Assembly (NCBI GenBank): GCA_964522215.1
Contig: CAZFVR010000006.1
Coordinates: 1-64,000 of the forward strand
From: CAG-390 sp964522215
GTDB lineage: Bacteria; Bacillota; Clostridia; Oscillospirales; CAG-272
Reading direction: 5' to 3'
Length of the DNA stretch: 64,000 nt
The notes beneath the pieces were generated by a model, which was not told where the DNA came from, ran no database searches, and saw only the letters and a program-made list of their open reading frames with translations. Both the position numbers and the translations under genes were made by a program. Shown here in pieces: positions 1 through 8,151 of the stretch. Every line of letters begins with the position of its first letter. Positions within the stretch are counted from its first letter, which is position 1.

Positions 1-18
1 TATATATATATATATATT
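1..18. repeat. TA dinucleotide run
   Basis: The window opens in an alternating TA tract that may continue upstream. It is AT-rich non-coding DNA. Nothing else is recognisable before the tetR promoter. Confidence 0.6.
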
Positions 19-136
19 GTGAACAAATTGCAAATTTGGGGAATGAGTTGCCGATCTGTTACGTCATTTTTGTTTGGTACACGGCATTAAGATCGAGCAA
101 ATTTGCGAATATTTTTTGATTTATTGCAAAAACCTC

Positions 137-165
137 TTGCATTCGAGTTCGCCTTGTGTTATAAT
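137..165 (+). promoter_or_regulatory. Promoter of the tetR-type gene
   Basis: TTGCAT (137-142), a 17-bp spacer and a perfect TATAAT (160-165) form a housekeeping-type promoter about 90 bp before the regulator gene. The transcript would start near 172, just before a strong GAGGAGG ribosome site and a 17-codon leader frame. Confidence 0.75.
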
Positions 166-184
166 TTATAAACGAGGAGGGCTG

Positions 185-238
185 ATGCCAATCTTAATTG
201 GCAAAAATGTCCATACTCATTACGCACAAACCATATAG
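185..238 (+). CDS. Possible leader peptide before the TetR regulator
   Basis: GAGGAGG at about 173-179 is followed by ATG at 185 and a 17-codon frame, MPILIGKNVHTHYAQTI, ending in TAG at 236-238. The stop lies two bases before the AAGGAG that serves the regulator's GTG start, so the two could be translationally coupled. GCCAAT/ATTGGC inside the frame can form a small hairpin. No known leader-peptide family is recognised, and the evidence is only the strong ribosome site and the spacing. Confidence 0.3.
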   Translation: MPILIGKNVHTHYAQTI

Positions 239-254
239 TAAGGAGAGTATCGAC

Positions 255-968
255 GTGGCACGCAGATACGACAGCGCGGATTCCAAGAGAAGGATAATAT
301 CCGCATGTGTACGCCTTTTTATTGAAAACGGCTACACAGACACAAGAATGACAGACATATTGAGAACGGCGGATGTTTCGTCCGGAACATTCCAAAACAT
401 CTTCCACACCAAGGATGGTGTACTTGGCGAGTTTATTGAGTTTAACTTTGCCGCCCAGTTCAACTCCGCAAAAAAGATCGTTGCAGCAAACGGCGGTAAC
501 GCTGAAAGCCCTGCCATTTATTACGCAACAGAAACAGCACTGCAGCTCGCTCTTACCGAGATCAACGAGAACCTGCGCGAGGTATATGTTGAGGCATATA
601 CGCAGCAGGAGACCGCGGAGCTTATCTACCGCAAGACCTCCTATGAGCTTTATCGTCTGTTTGGCAATTACCTGCCGGGCTTATCATCAAGCGAATTTTA
701 TGAGAGGGAGATCGGTACATCGGCACTTATGCGCGGATATATGTCCCGCCCCTGCGATGTGTACTTTACATTAAATAAAAAGATACAGGTGTTTGTCGAT
801 ATCGCACTTTCGGCATACAACGTGCCCGCCGAGGCCAAGGCAGAGGCACTCGCCTTTGTCGGCAGTCTTGATATGGCAAAGGTCGCTCATGATTTTATGC
901 AGGAGCTCTTCCACCTTATGTCCATAAGATACGAATTCACTCTTTCCGAAAATCTGAAAAAGCTCTGA
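255..968 (+). CDS. TetR/AcrR family transcriptional regulator
   Basis: A 237-residue one-component regulator. The N-terminal 55 residues hold the TetR helix-turn-helix: a helix around 'RRIISACVRLFIENGY', then 'TRMTDILRTADVSSGTFQNIFHTKDGVL', the characteristic recognition helix and following turn. The remaining 180 residues are the divergent ligand-binding and dimerisation part, so the ligand cannot be told. I chose GTG at 255 because AAGGAG lies ten bases upstream. The in-frame ATG at 198 has no good ribosome site and falls inside the leader frame. No divergent partner gene is visible, so its targets may lie outside the window or be its own promoter. It is followed by its own terminator and appears monocistronic. 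Confidence 0.85.
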   Translation: MARRYDSADSKRRIISACVRLFIENGYTDTRMTDILRTADVSSGTFQNIFHTKDGVLGEFIEFNFAAQFNSAKKIVAANGGNAESPAIYYATETALQLALTEINENLREVYVEAYTQQETAELIYRKTSYELYRLFGNYLPGLSSSEFYEREIGTSALMRGYMSRPCDVYFTLNKKIQVFVDIALSAYNVPAEAKAEALAFVGSLDMAKVAHDFMQELFHLMSIRYEFTLSENLKKL

Positions 969-997
969 TCCCGCACCCTCGGGGTCGATAAATCATC

Positions 998-1026
998 GCG
1001 CCCACCGAACAAAAAACGGTGGGCGC
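998..1026 (+). terminator. Intrinsic terminator after the TetR gene
   Basis: GCGCCCACCG (998-1007) pairs with CGGTGGGCGC (1017-1026) across a 9-nt A-rich loop and is followed by ATTTT. This separates the tetR-type gene from the LacI gene. Confidence 0.8.
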
Positions 1027-1082
1027 ATTTTCCAGTATCTCAGCTCCAGAAAAAATCAAACAACAGGGATCAAGTAACTGAC

Positions 1083-2132
1083 ATGTCGGTAACCATCATC
1101 GATGTAGCAAAGCTTGCGGGAGTCTCCAAAACGACCGTCTCCGCCGTGCTTTGCGGAAAAAAAGGAATAAAGCCGGAAACGCGCGACCGCGTTATGGAGG
1201 CAATAGAGGAGCTGCACTACGTTCCCAATTTTAACGCGCGTAATTTTGTGCGGCGCAGGACCAACATTCTGGGCGCCTTGGTGCTTGCAAAAAACCCGGA
1301 ACGCCCGAACTATCGCTTTGAGCGAGAGACAGGCCTTTTTTCACAGACCATTATAAGCGGCATCACCGCCCGCCTTACCAACACGGGCTACGGCCTTATA
1401 ACCGAAATGTACGACCCGCGCTCGCACGAGCTGCCGAAAATGGTGCGGGACAGCCGCGTGGACGGCATGTTTTTGATAGGCTCGGTGGGTGCGGATGTCG
1501 ATATACAGTCAATGCTCGGCGGGCGGGATATTCCGGTGGTGGTTATCGGCACACAGGTGAGCGATTACGATTCCTTTAGCGTTGATATTGAGGATGCTTT
1601 TTACACAGCGGTCAAGCATATGATAGATCGCGGGCATAAAAATATTGGGCTTATCAACTGCTCGATGCACTTTCCGTCCTATATCGACCGTATAAACGGC
1701 TACCGCCGCGCGCTTGGCGAGGCGGGGATAGCGACGGGGGATGAGTTGATCGTTTACACACGCCGCAACACCGGTGCGGCAGGTATGGCAGCCGCCGAGG
1801 AGCTGCTGTCCCGCACCGCGGGCAAAATGCCGGATGCACTGGTGTGCGCCAACATCTCCGCAACCATGGGAGCAATGCGCTGTCTTTACAGCCGCGCGTT
1901 GCGCGTGCCGGATGATATCTCGGTCATAGGGCATGACGACTCGGTAATATACGGCTACTCCGCCCCGGGTATTACCGCCACGAATATCCGCAAGGAGGAG
2001 ATGGGGGGGATGAGTGCCGAGGTGATGCTGCGCCGCATCGAAGGCGACACCTCCGACCGCCCGCTCTCCGTGCTTGTAAAGCCGCACTTGGTCGAACGCG
2101 AATCGGTACGAGACCTTGGCGGTATAATATAA
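1083..2132 (+). CDS. LacI family transcriptional regulator
   Basis: A 349-residue LacI/GalR repressor of normal length. Residues 2-50 are the helix-turn-helix ('VTIIDVAKLAGVSKTTVSAVLCGKKGIKPETRDRV'), followed by the hinge ('LHYVPNFNARNF'). From about residue 60 there is the periplasmic-binding-protein-like sensor with the usual 'DGMFLIG', 'PVVVIG', 'INGYRRAL' and 'VIGHDD' strands. Members normally bind a sugar or nucleoside effector; which one cannot be read here. Immediately downstream are a large inverted repeat, a promoter and two perfect CG-centred palindromes of the type LacI proteins bind. These precede a run of exported carbohydrate-type genes, so local control of that run is the simplest inference. 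Confidence 0.92.
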   Translation: MSVTIIDVAKLAGVSKTTVSAVLCGKKGIKPETRDRVMEAIEELHYVPNFNARNFVRRRTNILGALVLAKNPERPNYRFERETGLFSQTIISGITARLTNTGYGLITEMYDPRSHELPKMVRDSRVDGMFLIGSVGADVDIQSMLGGRDIPVVVIGTQVSDYDSFSVDIEDAFYTAVKHMIDRGHKNIGLINCSMHFPSYIDRINGYRRALGEAGIATGDELIVYTRRNTGAAGMAAAEELLSRTAGKMPDALVCANISATMGAMRCLYSRALRVPDDISVIGHDDSVIYGYSAPGITATNIRKEEMGGMSAEVMLRRIEGDTSDRPLSVLVKPHLVERESVRDLGGII

Positions 2133-2145
2133 GAGGCAACGCCCC

Positions 2146-2196
2146 AACGGTCATATTGCACAAAAATAAAACTGATTTTTGTACGATATGACCGTT
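2146..2196. promoter_or_regulatory. Large inverted repeat between the LacI gene and its putative target operon
   Basis: Two 22-bp arms (2146-2167 and 2175-2196) match at 20 of 22 positions around a 7-bp centre. They begin AACGGTCATAT and end ATATGACCGTT. The right arm overlaps the -35 box of the next promoter. The structure could act as a terminator for the LacI gene, since T-rich sequence follows, or as a protein-binding site. The sequence alone does not decide. Confidence 0.65.
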
Positions 2197-2222
2197 GACT
2201 TTTTCAATCAAAATGATATAAT
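2195..2222 (+). promoter_or_regulatory. Promoter for the PhnP-like gene and following genes
   Basis: TTGACT (2195-2200), a 16-bp spacer and TATAAT (2217-2222). The predicted start near 2229 leaves a leader of about 310 nt before the TTG start at 2539. Confidence 0.75.
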
Positions 2223-2538
2223 TTAATTAAGAAACCACGGCGATTGTTGTGCGGCAGATGCGGAACGTTCCGTTTTGCCCGCAAGGACCGCCTCGTCCTC
2301 TTTTTTTAGAGCATTTGCGGAACGTTCCGAAAGTTCCGCCGGAGAAAAAAACGCAGGGTGGTGAGCAAATTTCCATCCCCTGCCCCCCGAAGCGGTGCGA
2401 AAAAACAAGAGCGCGAGTTTACGGTGACCGCAAAAGCCCCCGCAAAGCTGTAGAATATTGCGCACCATTGCACAAATACCCGCCGCGACCAAACGGCGGC
2501 GCCGCGGCAGACACCCGATATTTCCAAGGAGGAAAACA
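2223..2538 (+). promoter_or_regulatory. 310-nt leader carrying two LacI-type operator palindromes
   Basis: The perfect 12-bp palindrome CGGAACGTTCCG occurs twice, at 2261-2272 and 2318-2329, 57 bp apart, both downstream of the promoter. A further half-site, AGTTCCG, follows at 2331-2337. LacI-family operators are typically CG-centred palindromes of this kind (core AACGTT), so these are probable repression sites working as roadblocks. The rest of the leader (2340-2525) is GC-rich with no convincing gene and no riboswitch that I recognise. Confidence 0.65.
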
Positions 2539-3390
2539 TTGAAGCTTAAATATTACGGTACGGGAGGCGGCGGCGGTATTCCCGAGATCTTTTGCAGCTG
2601 CCGCATCTGCAACCATGCCCGCGAAGTTGGCGGCCGCGAGATACGCACGCGCTCACAGGCAGTCATTGACGACAGGATCTCACTTGACTTTCCGGTAGAT
2701 GCGTTTGCGCACTCGGCATACTGCGGGCTTGACATGCGCCGTGTACGCGATATAGTTGTAACGCACGCACATTTTGACCACTTTATGCCGCAGGAGCTGT
2801 TCAGCCGCGCCGAGGGCTTTCCCTCCCCGCTCCGCGTTTATGCCACCGAGGCCTCCGCCGCCAAAATGAACGATACGATAGCGGCGCGAGAGGCGGCATT
2901 TGCATCCGGCAGGAAGGTGCGTACATCGGATTTTTGCCTTGAATATCACAAGGTGACCCCCGACGAGCCCTTTATGATAGACGAGTATCGCTTTACCCCG
3001 CTCAAATCGCATCACGCGCAGGGTGTGCAATCGGTAATGTATGTTATCGATAACACCGCCGAGGATCGCCACCTGCTTTGGGCGCATGATACAGGTCCGT
3101 TTTATACGAGCGCGTGGGACTGGCTGCGCGATTACCCATATGTGTTTGATCTTGTATCCCTTGACTGCACACTTGGACGCGGCGAGCTGATAACCGCGGC
3201 GCACATGGACATCCTTGGCTGCAACGATACACGTCAACGCCTTGCCGACATGGGCAGGATCGACGGTCACACCAAGGTATACATCAGCCACATAGGCCAC
3301 CTTTTGCACCAAACGCATGATGAACTGGCCGCCGAGGCCGCGACCTTTGGCATGATCCCCGCATATGACGGCTTGACCGTGGAAATATAA
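2539..3390 (+). CDS. PhnP-like metallo-beta-lactamase-fold phosphodiesterase
   Basis: A 283-residue cytosolic MBL-fold hydrolase. Near the N-terminus a cysteine cluster (CSCRICNHAR) followed by 'REIRTRSQAVID' resembles the structural zinc site of PhnP, the phosphoribosyl cyclic phosphodiesterase. 'VVTHAHFDHFMPQEL' is the HxHxDH dinuclear metal site, with later ligands at 'LKSHHAQGV', 'WAHDTG' and 'ISHIGH'. TTG at 2539 is chosen because AAGGAGG (2526-2532) lies six bases upstream; extension to 2458 has no ribosome site. No other phn gene is nearby, so the substrate may be a different cyclic or activated phosphodiester. It is the first gene of the LacI-linked run. Confidence 0.8.
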   Translation: MKLKYYGTGGGGGIPEIFCSCRICNHAREVGGREIRTRSQAVIDDRISLDFPVDAFAHSAYCGLDMRRVRDIVVTHAHFDHFMPQELFSRAEGFPSPLRVYATEASAAKMNDTIAAREAAFASGRKVRTSDFCLEYHKVTPDEPFMIDEYRFTPLKSHHAQGVQSVMYVIDNTAEDRHLLWAHDTGPFYTSAWDWLRDYPYVFDLVSLDCTLGRGELITAAHMDILGCNDTRQRLADMGRIDGHTKVYISHIGHLLHQTHDELAAEAATFGMIPAYDGLTVEI

Positions 3391-3479
3391 TATACAGGAT
3401 CACAGCCACCCAAAACAAAAATACAGCGGCCATGCCGTTGATATAAAAAACAAAAAATAAAAGAACAAGGAGAAACACA

Positions 3480-4328
3480 ATGAAAAGAAGTATCACCTCC
3501 ATCATCACCCTCGCTCTTGCTATCCTTTTGGTAGCAGCCCTCCCGCTGACCACCGCGGCCGCCGACTTTGAGAAGTCCTTTGACTTTCTTGATGCCACGA
3601 CCTATGAGAGCTCCCTCGTTTACACAAACGGCATGAAAACCGCCGGCAACTCCACGACCATGGGCTACAAGGGCTGGCTGGGCTCCGCCAAAGCAGAGGG
3701 CGCGACCTCCGTTTTCGCTTTTGAAGCTGCCGAGGGCAAGACCTTTGAATCCCTCGTGCTCAACTACCGTGGCTACTCGATAGCCAACGGCGCGCCCGAC
3801 GGCGTACACATCTACATCTCCACCGTAGGCGAGGCTGACTATGCTGCCGGCTACACCGATGCAAACTGGACTCTCGTTGCCGAGATCGTTAACGATGCCA
3901 CCGCCGGCAACGGCACAAACGTTGCCGACCCCACTAACCGCGACCCCGAACTCCTTCGCACAGTTGATGTCTCCGCCGCTACTCTCGGCTGCAACAAGGT
4001 ATTTATGCGTGTTGATTTTTACCGTTCCGCTAACATTGACGGTGTTCCCGCAACATATTTTGCTCCCGCAGGTGCTACCGGCACATACATGAGCGACGCT
4101 CCCGTTGCCACCGAGCCTGTAACCGAATCCGTCACCGAGCCCGTCACCGAGCCTGTTACCGAGCCTGTTGCAACTGAGCCTGTGACCGAGCCTGCTGATA
4201 CAGCTCCCGCCACCGAGCCTGACTCCCCCTCCACCGGCGACAACGCCGCCATCATTGCCATGGTTGCAGGCATCGCTCTTGTTTGCACCGCTGCATGCTT
4301 TGTAACAAAGCGCCGCGTGCAGGACTGA
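3480..4328 (+). CDS. Secreted surface protein with LPxTG-like C-terminal sorting signal
   Basis: A 282-residue exported protein. Residues 1-27 are a signal peptide (KR, long hydrophobic run, 'TTAAA' cleavage region). Residues 28-205 form a beta-rich globular domain of no recognised family. Residues about 206-248 are a T/E/P/V repeat spacer. 'SPSTGD' at about 249-254 is followed by a 22-residue hydrophobic segment and a KRR tail. That order matches a cell-wall sorting signal, although leucine is replaced by serine in the LPxTG position, so a plain membrane anchor is the alternative. The ribosome site AAGGAG is well placed. It lies between the PhnP-like gene and a solute-binding lipoprotein, so it may display a carbohydrate-binding domain. 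Confidence 0.75.
   Translation: MKRSITSIITLALAILLVAALPLTTAAADFEKSFDFLDATTYESSLVYTNGMKTAGNSTTMGYKGWLGSAKAEGATSVFAFEAAEGKTFESLVLNYRGYSIANGAPDGVHIYISTVGEADYAAGYTDANWTLVAEIVNDATAGNGTNVADPTNRDPELLRTVDVSAATLGCNKVFMRVDFYRSANIDGVPATYFAPAGATGTYMSDAPVATEPVTESVTEPVTEPVTEPVATEPVTEPADTAPATEPDSPSTGDNAAIIAMVAGIALVCTAACFVTKRRVQD
4104..4197 (+). repeat. In-frame TEPV/VTEP-coding short tandem repeat
   Basis: Imperfect tandem 12-bp units of the type gtcaccgagcct encode the VTEP spacer of the surface protein. Such tracts change length by slippage and work as a flexible wall-spanning linker. Confidence 0.75.
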
Positions 4329-4383
4329 TCCCCGGACAGGATCATAGCTTTCTAAAATCTATACCCCCTATATTATATTTAAA

Positions 4384-5856
4384 ATGAAGAAAATTTTAGC
4401 ATTACTCATCGCCCTGACCGCACTCCTCTCGCTCGTTGCATGCTCAAACACCGGTAATTCGGACAGCACCACGGCGGGCAACGGCCCCTCCGGCAATTCA
4501 TCAACACCTGTTGCCGAGACCACCACCGACCCCAAATATCAGTTTGAATTTCCCGAGACCAGCACAGAGTACGCCGGCAAGTTTGTAATACTCAACGGCT
4601 TTTCTGAGGCAACGACTCTCTTTACCACCTGCTCGATGCTTGGCAGCGGTGATTCCTCCGCCGACCAGCTTGATGCCGCCATCTACCGCCGCAACATTAT
4701 GCTGAGCGACAGATACGGCGTTGAGGTAAGTGAGATCCCCTGTGCCACGAGCAAGCAGTACTCAAATTTTGAAAAAGAGGTCACCAGCGGAGATGCGTCA
4801 TTTGACATGGCGATGATAAACAACTCCAACGTCCCCAAGCTTGCTACAGCCGGATATCTTTACGATCTGGCAACCATCGACAACATCTCGCTTGAAAAAG
4901 CATGGTACGATCAGAGCGCAAATGAACAGCTGCGCTACGGCAAGCACCTTTACTACACCTACAGCGATATGGATACCACCCAGTTTGACGCTGTAAGATG
5001 CATGTATTTTAACCAGAGCATAATGGATAGATTTGGCCTTAGTACCAACGAGCTGTACCAAACTGCCATAAACGGCGATTGGACACTTGATAAGATGTAC
5101 GAATACGCCAAGGATATCTACACCGATGACGGTAACGGTATAGTGGACGAGGGCGACACGTTCCCCTTTGTGGGCGTTCCCTCGACCTCCCTCTCCGCTC
5201 TGCTCAGCGGCGCAGATGCATCTTATATCAAGATGGATCCCAAGACCTCCACACCGTATGCTTACTTTACCACCGAGAGCTTTATCGATGCGTACAACAA
5301 GATCCTTGACGTTATGTTTAAGGATAACTTCTTCTACACCGGCTGCTCCAAGAACACACAGGCAACAGATATGTTTGTAAGCGGACATTCTCTCTTCCTG
5401 CTTACCACCATCGTCAGCTCCAACACCATGCGCCAGAGCATGAGCGCAGACTTTGGCTTCCTGCCCCTGCCCAAGTACAGCACCGACCAGGATAAGTACA
5501 TCTGTAACGCTCCCAACCCCTACGCAATATGCGTCCCCTACAATTCACAGGATCCCGAGCGCACCGGCTTTGTGATCGAGGCTATGTCCTATCTTTCCAC
5601 CGATACGGTACGTACCGCGTACTTTGAGGTAAGACTTTACGGCCGTACCAGCCGCGATGCTCTCTCTTGGCAGACGCTTGACCTTATCTATTCAAACATC
5701 GCCTACAGCGTTCCGGTACAGTCCTCGGTTGCCTACTCCGGCACCATCAACAAGATGATGGCCGACAACGATCGCTCGATAGCGGCGTATGTAAAGTCTG
5801 TTAAGGCAACTGTTGAAAACGATATCGCAAACTTCATTGACGAGGTATCAAAATGA
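4384..5856 (+). CDS. Orphan extracellular solute-binding lipoprotein (paralogue 1)
   Basis: A 490-residue lipoprotein with a lipobox ending at Cys20 (LSLVAC), then a Ser/Thr/Gly-rich linker and a two-lobed substrate-binding fold. It has 'LNGF', 'YRRN', 'KAWYDQSANE', 'YFNQSIMDRF', 'NGDWTLDKMYEYA' and a Ca-loop-like stretch 'DDGNGIVDEGDTF'. The same landmarks recur in the proteins at 26135 and 27754, so all three are paralogues of the carbohydrate ABC-transporter binding-protein type. No permease or ATPase gene is nearby. Its stop overlaps the start of the next gene (ATGA), implying coupled synthesis with an MBL-fold lipoprotein. The ligand is unknown; a sugar or oligosaccharide is inferred from the family. 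Confidence 0.82.
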   Translation: MKKILALLIALTALLSLVACSNTGNSDSTTAGNGPSGNSSTPVAETTTDPKYQFEFPETSTEYAGKFVILNGFSEATTLFTTCSMLGSGDSSADQLDAAIYRRNIMLSDRYGVEVSEIPCATSKQYSNFEKEVTSGDASFDMAMINNSNVPKLATAGYLYDLATIDNISLEKAWYDQSANEQLRYGKHLYYTYSDMDTTQFDAVRCMYFNQSIMDRFGLSTNELYQTAINGDWTLDKMYEYAKDIYTDDGNGIVDEGDTFPFVGVPSTSLSALLSGADASYIKMDPKTSTPYAYFTTESFIDAYNKILDVMFKDNFFYTGCSKNTQATDMFVSGHSLFLLTTIVSSNTMRQSMSADFGFLPLPKYSTDQDKYICNAPNPYAICVPYNSQDPERTGFVIEAMSYLSTDTVRTAYFEVRLYGRTSRDALSWQTLDLIYSNIAYSVPVQSSVAYSGTINKMMADNDRSIAAYVKSVKATVENDIANFIDEVSK

Positions 5857-7253
5857 TCCGATATAGGATAGTCGCCTTGTTCACCGCGGCGCTTATGGCA
5901 CTCACCTGCCTTAGCGCCTGCACCGGGGGTAATTCCCCGGTCGGCGGGGACAGCTCCGGCTCGCTTGGGGATGCCACGGTATCTCCCGAGTCAACGCAAA
6001 CACCGCCGGCAACACCGCCCGCGACATCTGCCGCGGAAGCTACAGCCCTGCCCGCCATCACGCTGACACCCGTCAGCGCCGATGATATTCCCGCATTTTC
6101 CGGCGGCACAAAAAAGCAGGACTATGACTGCGGCGACGGCGTTTACATGCGTCACGTAAGCATGGTGCTTGCCACAGAGTTTAATGCATACATCGAAAAG
6201 CTTCCCACACTCGGCTTTACCGAGACCTCTCACCGTGAGGTGAGCGGTAACAGCTTTTACAGCTTTGCGCGGGACGGTATTTCACTGGCGGCTTCCTATT
6301 TTAAGGCGGATAAGATCGCCACTCTCACCGTCCTCCCCTATGACCCCTATTCGGCGTATGCCGACATATATAAAAAGGATGGCAGTGCCGACGGCACGGA
6401 GGGGGATGTTGAACCGCTCCTGACCATGCTGGAGATATCCGAGGATAAAGTCAACGGCATGTGTTATATGATCCGCACCACCACCGGCAGTTTTATTATA
6501 ATCGACGGCGGCTGGATGGGCGTAGGCGACGGCAAAAAGATAATGAAGATCCTGCGCGAGCAGAATACGCGCGACGGTCTGCCCGAGGTGGCGGCGTGGA
6601 TACTCACCCACCCGCACTCAGACCACATCGGCGGCATGGCCGATGTTGCCGCGGCTTATTATGATGAGATAATACTGCGGCGAGTCATCTACAACTTTAC
6701 CAACGACGAGATGCTTGCAAAGTCTGATGTTGCCGGCGGCTCGTCCGCACTGAAGGTAATAGAAAGCACCCTGCAAAACCCCAAAAAGTGGGGCTCGGCG
6801 CAACTCATCAAGCCGCACACCGGTGATGTTTTGAACATCGACGGAGTTACGATAGAGATACTGCAAACGCAGGAGGATGTTTTTCCGGATACCGATGCTC
6901 TGCTTTACAACAACTCGGCATCTATGGCATTTAAGGTGACGACGGGCGGACATAGCGCGCTGTTTACCGGAGACCTCAGCTCTACGTATATGAAGCAGAT
7001 CTCCACGCGTTGGGCGGATGAGCTTAAGTGTGACATACTTCAGCCGACACACCACGGTCGTACACACGGAAGAGTGGATGTTTATCGTATCGTCTCCCCC
7101 ACCGTTGTCATGTGGCCGACTTCAAGTCAAAGCTATGAGGAATATAAGTCAAAGGATTATAACCAATACCTTATAAATACCTTCCCGCGGCATTACATCA
7201 GCGCCAACGGAACGGTAACGCTCTCAATGCGCACACTCGAAGAGGTAAAATAA
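5853..7253 (+). CDS. MBL-fold (ComEC/Rec2-like) lipoprotein
   Basis: A 466-residue exported lipoprotein (signal peptide, lipobox Cys23 'CLSAC', Thr/Pro/Ala-rich linker to about 75). A C-terminal metallo-beta-lactamase domain from about residue 190 carries 'IIDGGW', the metal motif 'THPHSDHIGGM', 'FTGDLS' and 'QPTHHGR', as in the ComEC/Rec2-type branch. It probably hydrolyses a phosphodiester or similar bond at the outer face of the membrane. The ATG overlaps the previous gene's stop by four bases, a strong sign of translational coupling with the solute-binding protein. It ends just before a strong bidirectional terminator, closing the LacI-linked run. Confidence 0.82.
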   Translation: MIRYRIVALFTAALMALTCLSACTGGNSPVGGDSSGSLGDATVSPESTQTPPATPPATSAAEATALPAITLTPVSADDIPAFSGGTKKQDYDCGDGVYMRHVSMVLATEFNAYIEKLPTLGFTETSHREVSGNSFYSFARDGISLAASYFKADKIATLTVLPYDPYSAYADIYKKDGSADGTEGDVEPLLTMLEISEDKVNGMCYMIRTTTGSFIIIDGGWMGVGDGKKIMKILREQNTRDGLPEVAAWILTHPHSDHIGGMADVAAAYYDEIILRRVIYNFTNDEMLAKSDVAGGSSALKVIESTLQNPKKWGSAQLIKPHTGDVLNIDGVTIEILQTQEDVFPDTDALLYNNSASMAFKVTTGGHSALFTGDLSSTYMKQISTRWADELKCDILQPTHHGRTHGRVDVYRIVSPTVVMWPTSSQSYEEYKSKDYNQYLINTFPRHYISANGTVTLSMRTLEEVK

Positions 7254-7264
7254 AAAACGCACGC

Positions 7265-7300
7265 CGCCCCACCGCCCAAGCAAACTTTGGCGGTGGGGCG
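7265..7300. terminator. Bidirectional terminator between convergent genes
   Basis: CGCCCCACCGCC (7265-7276) pairs perfectly with GGCGGTGGGGCG (7289-7300). It lies between the MBL lipoprotein and the convergent mazF-type gene, with A-rich sequence before it and CATTTT after it. Confidence 0.85.
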
Positions 7301-7305
7301 CATTT

Positions 7306-7800
7306 TCATCCCTCGGCACTCGGCGCATCACTTACCGCCGCGGCGGCGGTATTCGGGCGTGTGCCGCTATCACGCTCCCCGCCAAGACCAAAGGACACGG
7401 CTATGGCGGCATTCACCCGAGCCATTACACCATCGTCTAAATGGCCGAGCCTTTCCTTTAATCTGCGCTTATCAAGTGTACGTATCTGTTCAAGCAAAAT
7501 CACCGAATCTCGCGCCAGTCCCGCGCGCTCGGCATATATGTCGATATGTGTTGGCAATCTTGTTTTGCCCATACGCGAGGTTATTGCCGCCGCTATAACG
7601 GTTGGACTGTACCTGTTGCCCACATCGTTTTGAATTATCAGCACCGGGCGCAGGCCTCCCTGCTCCGAGCCGACCACCGGAGACAGATCGGCATAAAAAA
7701 CATCCCCGCGCCGAACGCCGCCGTGAGCGCCGCCCGCGCTCTCATGATTTGATGCATTTGGTGTGCGCCCCGCACCCGTATATTCGTTTAGATCCATCAT
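7306..7800 (-). CDS. MazF/PemK family endoribonuclease toxin, apparently without antitoxin
   Basis: A 164-residue protein. Residues about 30-140 are the PemK/MazF fold: 'RRGDVFYADLSPVVGSEQGGLRPVLIIQND', 'RYSPTVIAAAITS', 'LPTHIDI' and 'DSVILLEQIRTLDKRRL'. This is the EndoA-like type that cleaves single-stranded mRNA at short motifs. The 30-residue N-terminal and 25-residue C-terminal tails are unusual for the family. The ribosome site is weak (GGTGG close to a double ATG), so an internal start is possible. No antitoxin frame is visible on the minus strand upstream (7801-8270), and no alr-type neighbour is present. Confidence 0.85.
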   Translation of the reverse strand: MMDLNEYTGAGRTPNASNHESAGGAHGGVRRGDVFYADLSPVVGSEQGGLRPVLIIQNDVGNRYSPTVIAAAITSRMGKTRLPTHIDIYAERAGLARDSVILLEQIRTLDKRRLKERLGHLDDGVMARVNAAIAVSFGLGGERDSGTRPNTAAAAVSDAPSAEG

Positions 7801-8067
7801 ACCACCATTTTTGATATCCGAGTTTGCGACAAGCCGCCGAGCCGCCCGCCGCTACCCTTATTTTTACCCGCCGTGCGGCGTATTAATCACGCACCGCGAT
7901 CTTTTTGGAGGCATCTTTTGGCACTCAGCGCCGCCCCGCGCCACACCACGCTGCCGGCCCACCTGTCGCCATCGACACTCCATATTGCCGCCGGCTCACC
8001 TGTCGACGCAGGCCTCCCGCGTTGCCCCGGCTTTCCCCATATCATTTTATGTTGTTACACTGCGCAA
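7801..8067. other. Intergenic region between mazF and the adhE control region
   Basis: I see no supported gene here. The stretch is GC-rich near mazF and becomes AT-rich towards adhE. ATTTTTGATATC at 7807-7818 recurs at 8090-8101. Confidence 0.4.
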
Positions 8068-8100
8068 CGACATTTTTTGTCGATATATCATTTTTGATAT
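8068..8100. promoter_or_regulatory. Two tandem short palindromes upstream of the adhE promoter
   Basis: CGACA-TTTTT-TGTCG (8068-8082) and ATATCA-TTTT-TGATAT (8085-8100) are perfect small inverted repeats ending 22 bp before the -35 box, a usual place for activator or auxiliary repressor sites. The bound protein is unknown. Confidence 0.4.
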
Positions 8101-8122
8101 CTCGGTTATTCAGAAAAGGGTA

Positions 8123-8151
8123 TTTACAAGCGGGAATTTGTATGTTATAAT
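8123..8151 (+). promoter_or_regulatory. adhE promoter
   Basis: TTTACA (8123-8128), a 17-bp spacer and a perfect TATAAT (8146-8151). The leader is about 115 nt. Confidence 0.85.

Noticed and set aside
2249..2542. 97-codon plus-strand frame in the leader before the PhnP-like gene
   Set aside because: It has no ribosome site, spans the two operator palindromes and is of low-complexity composition.
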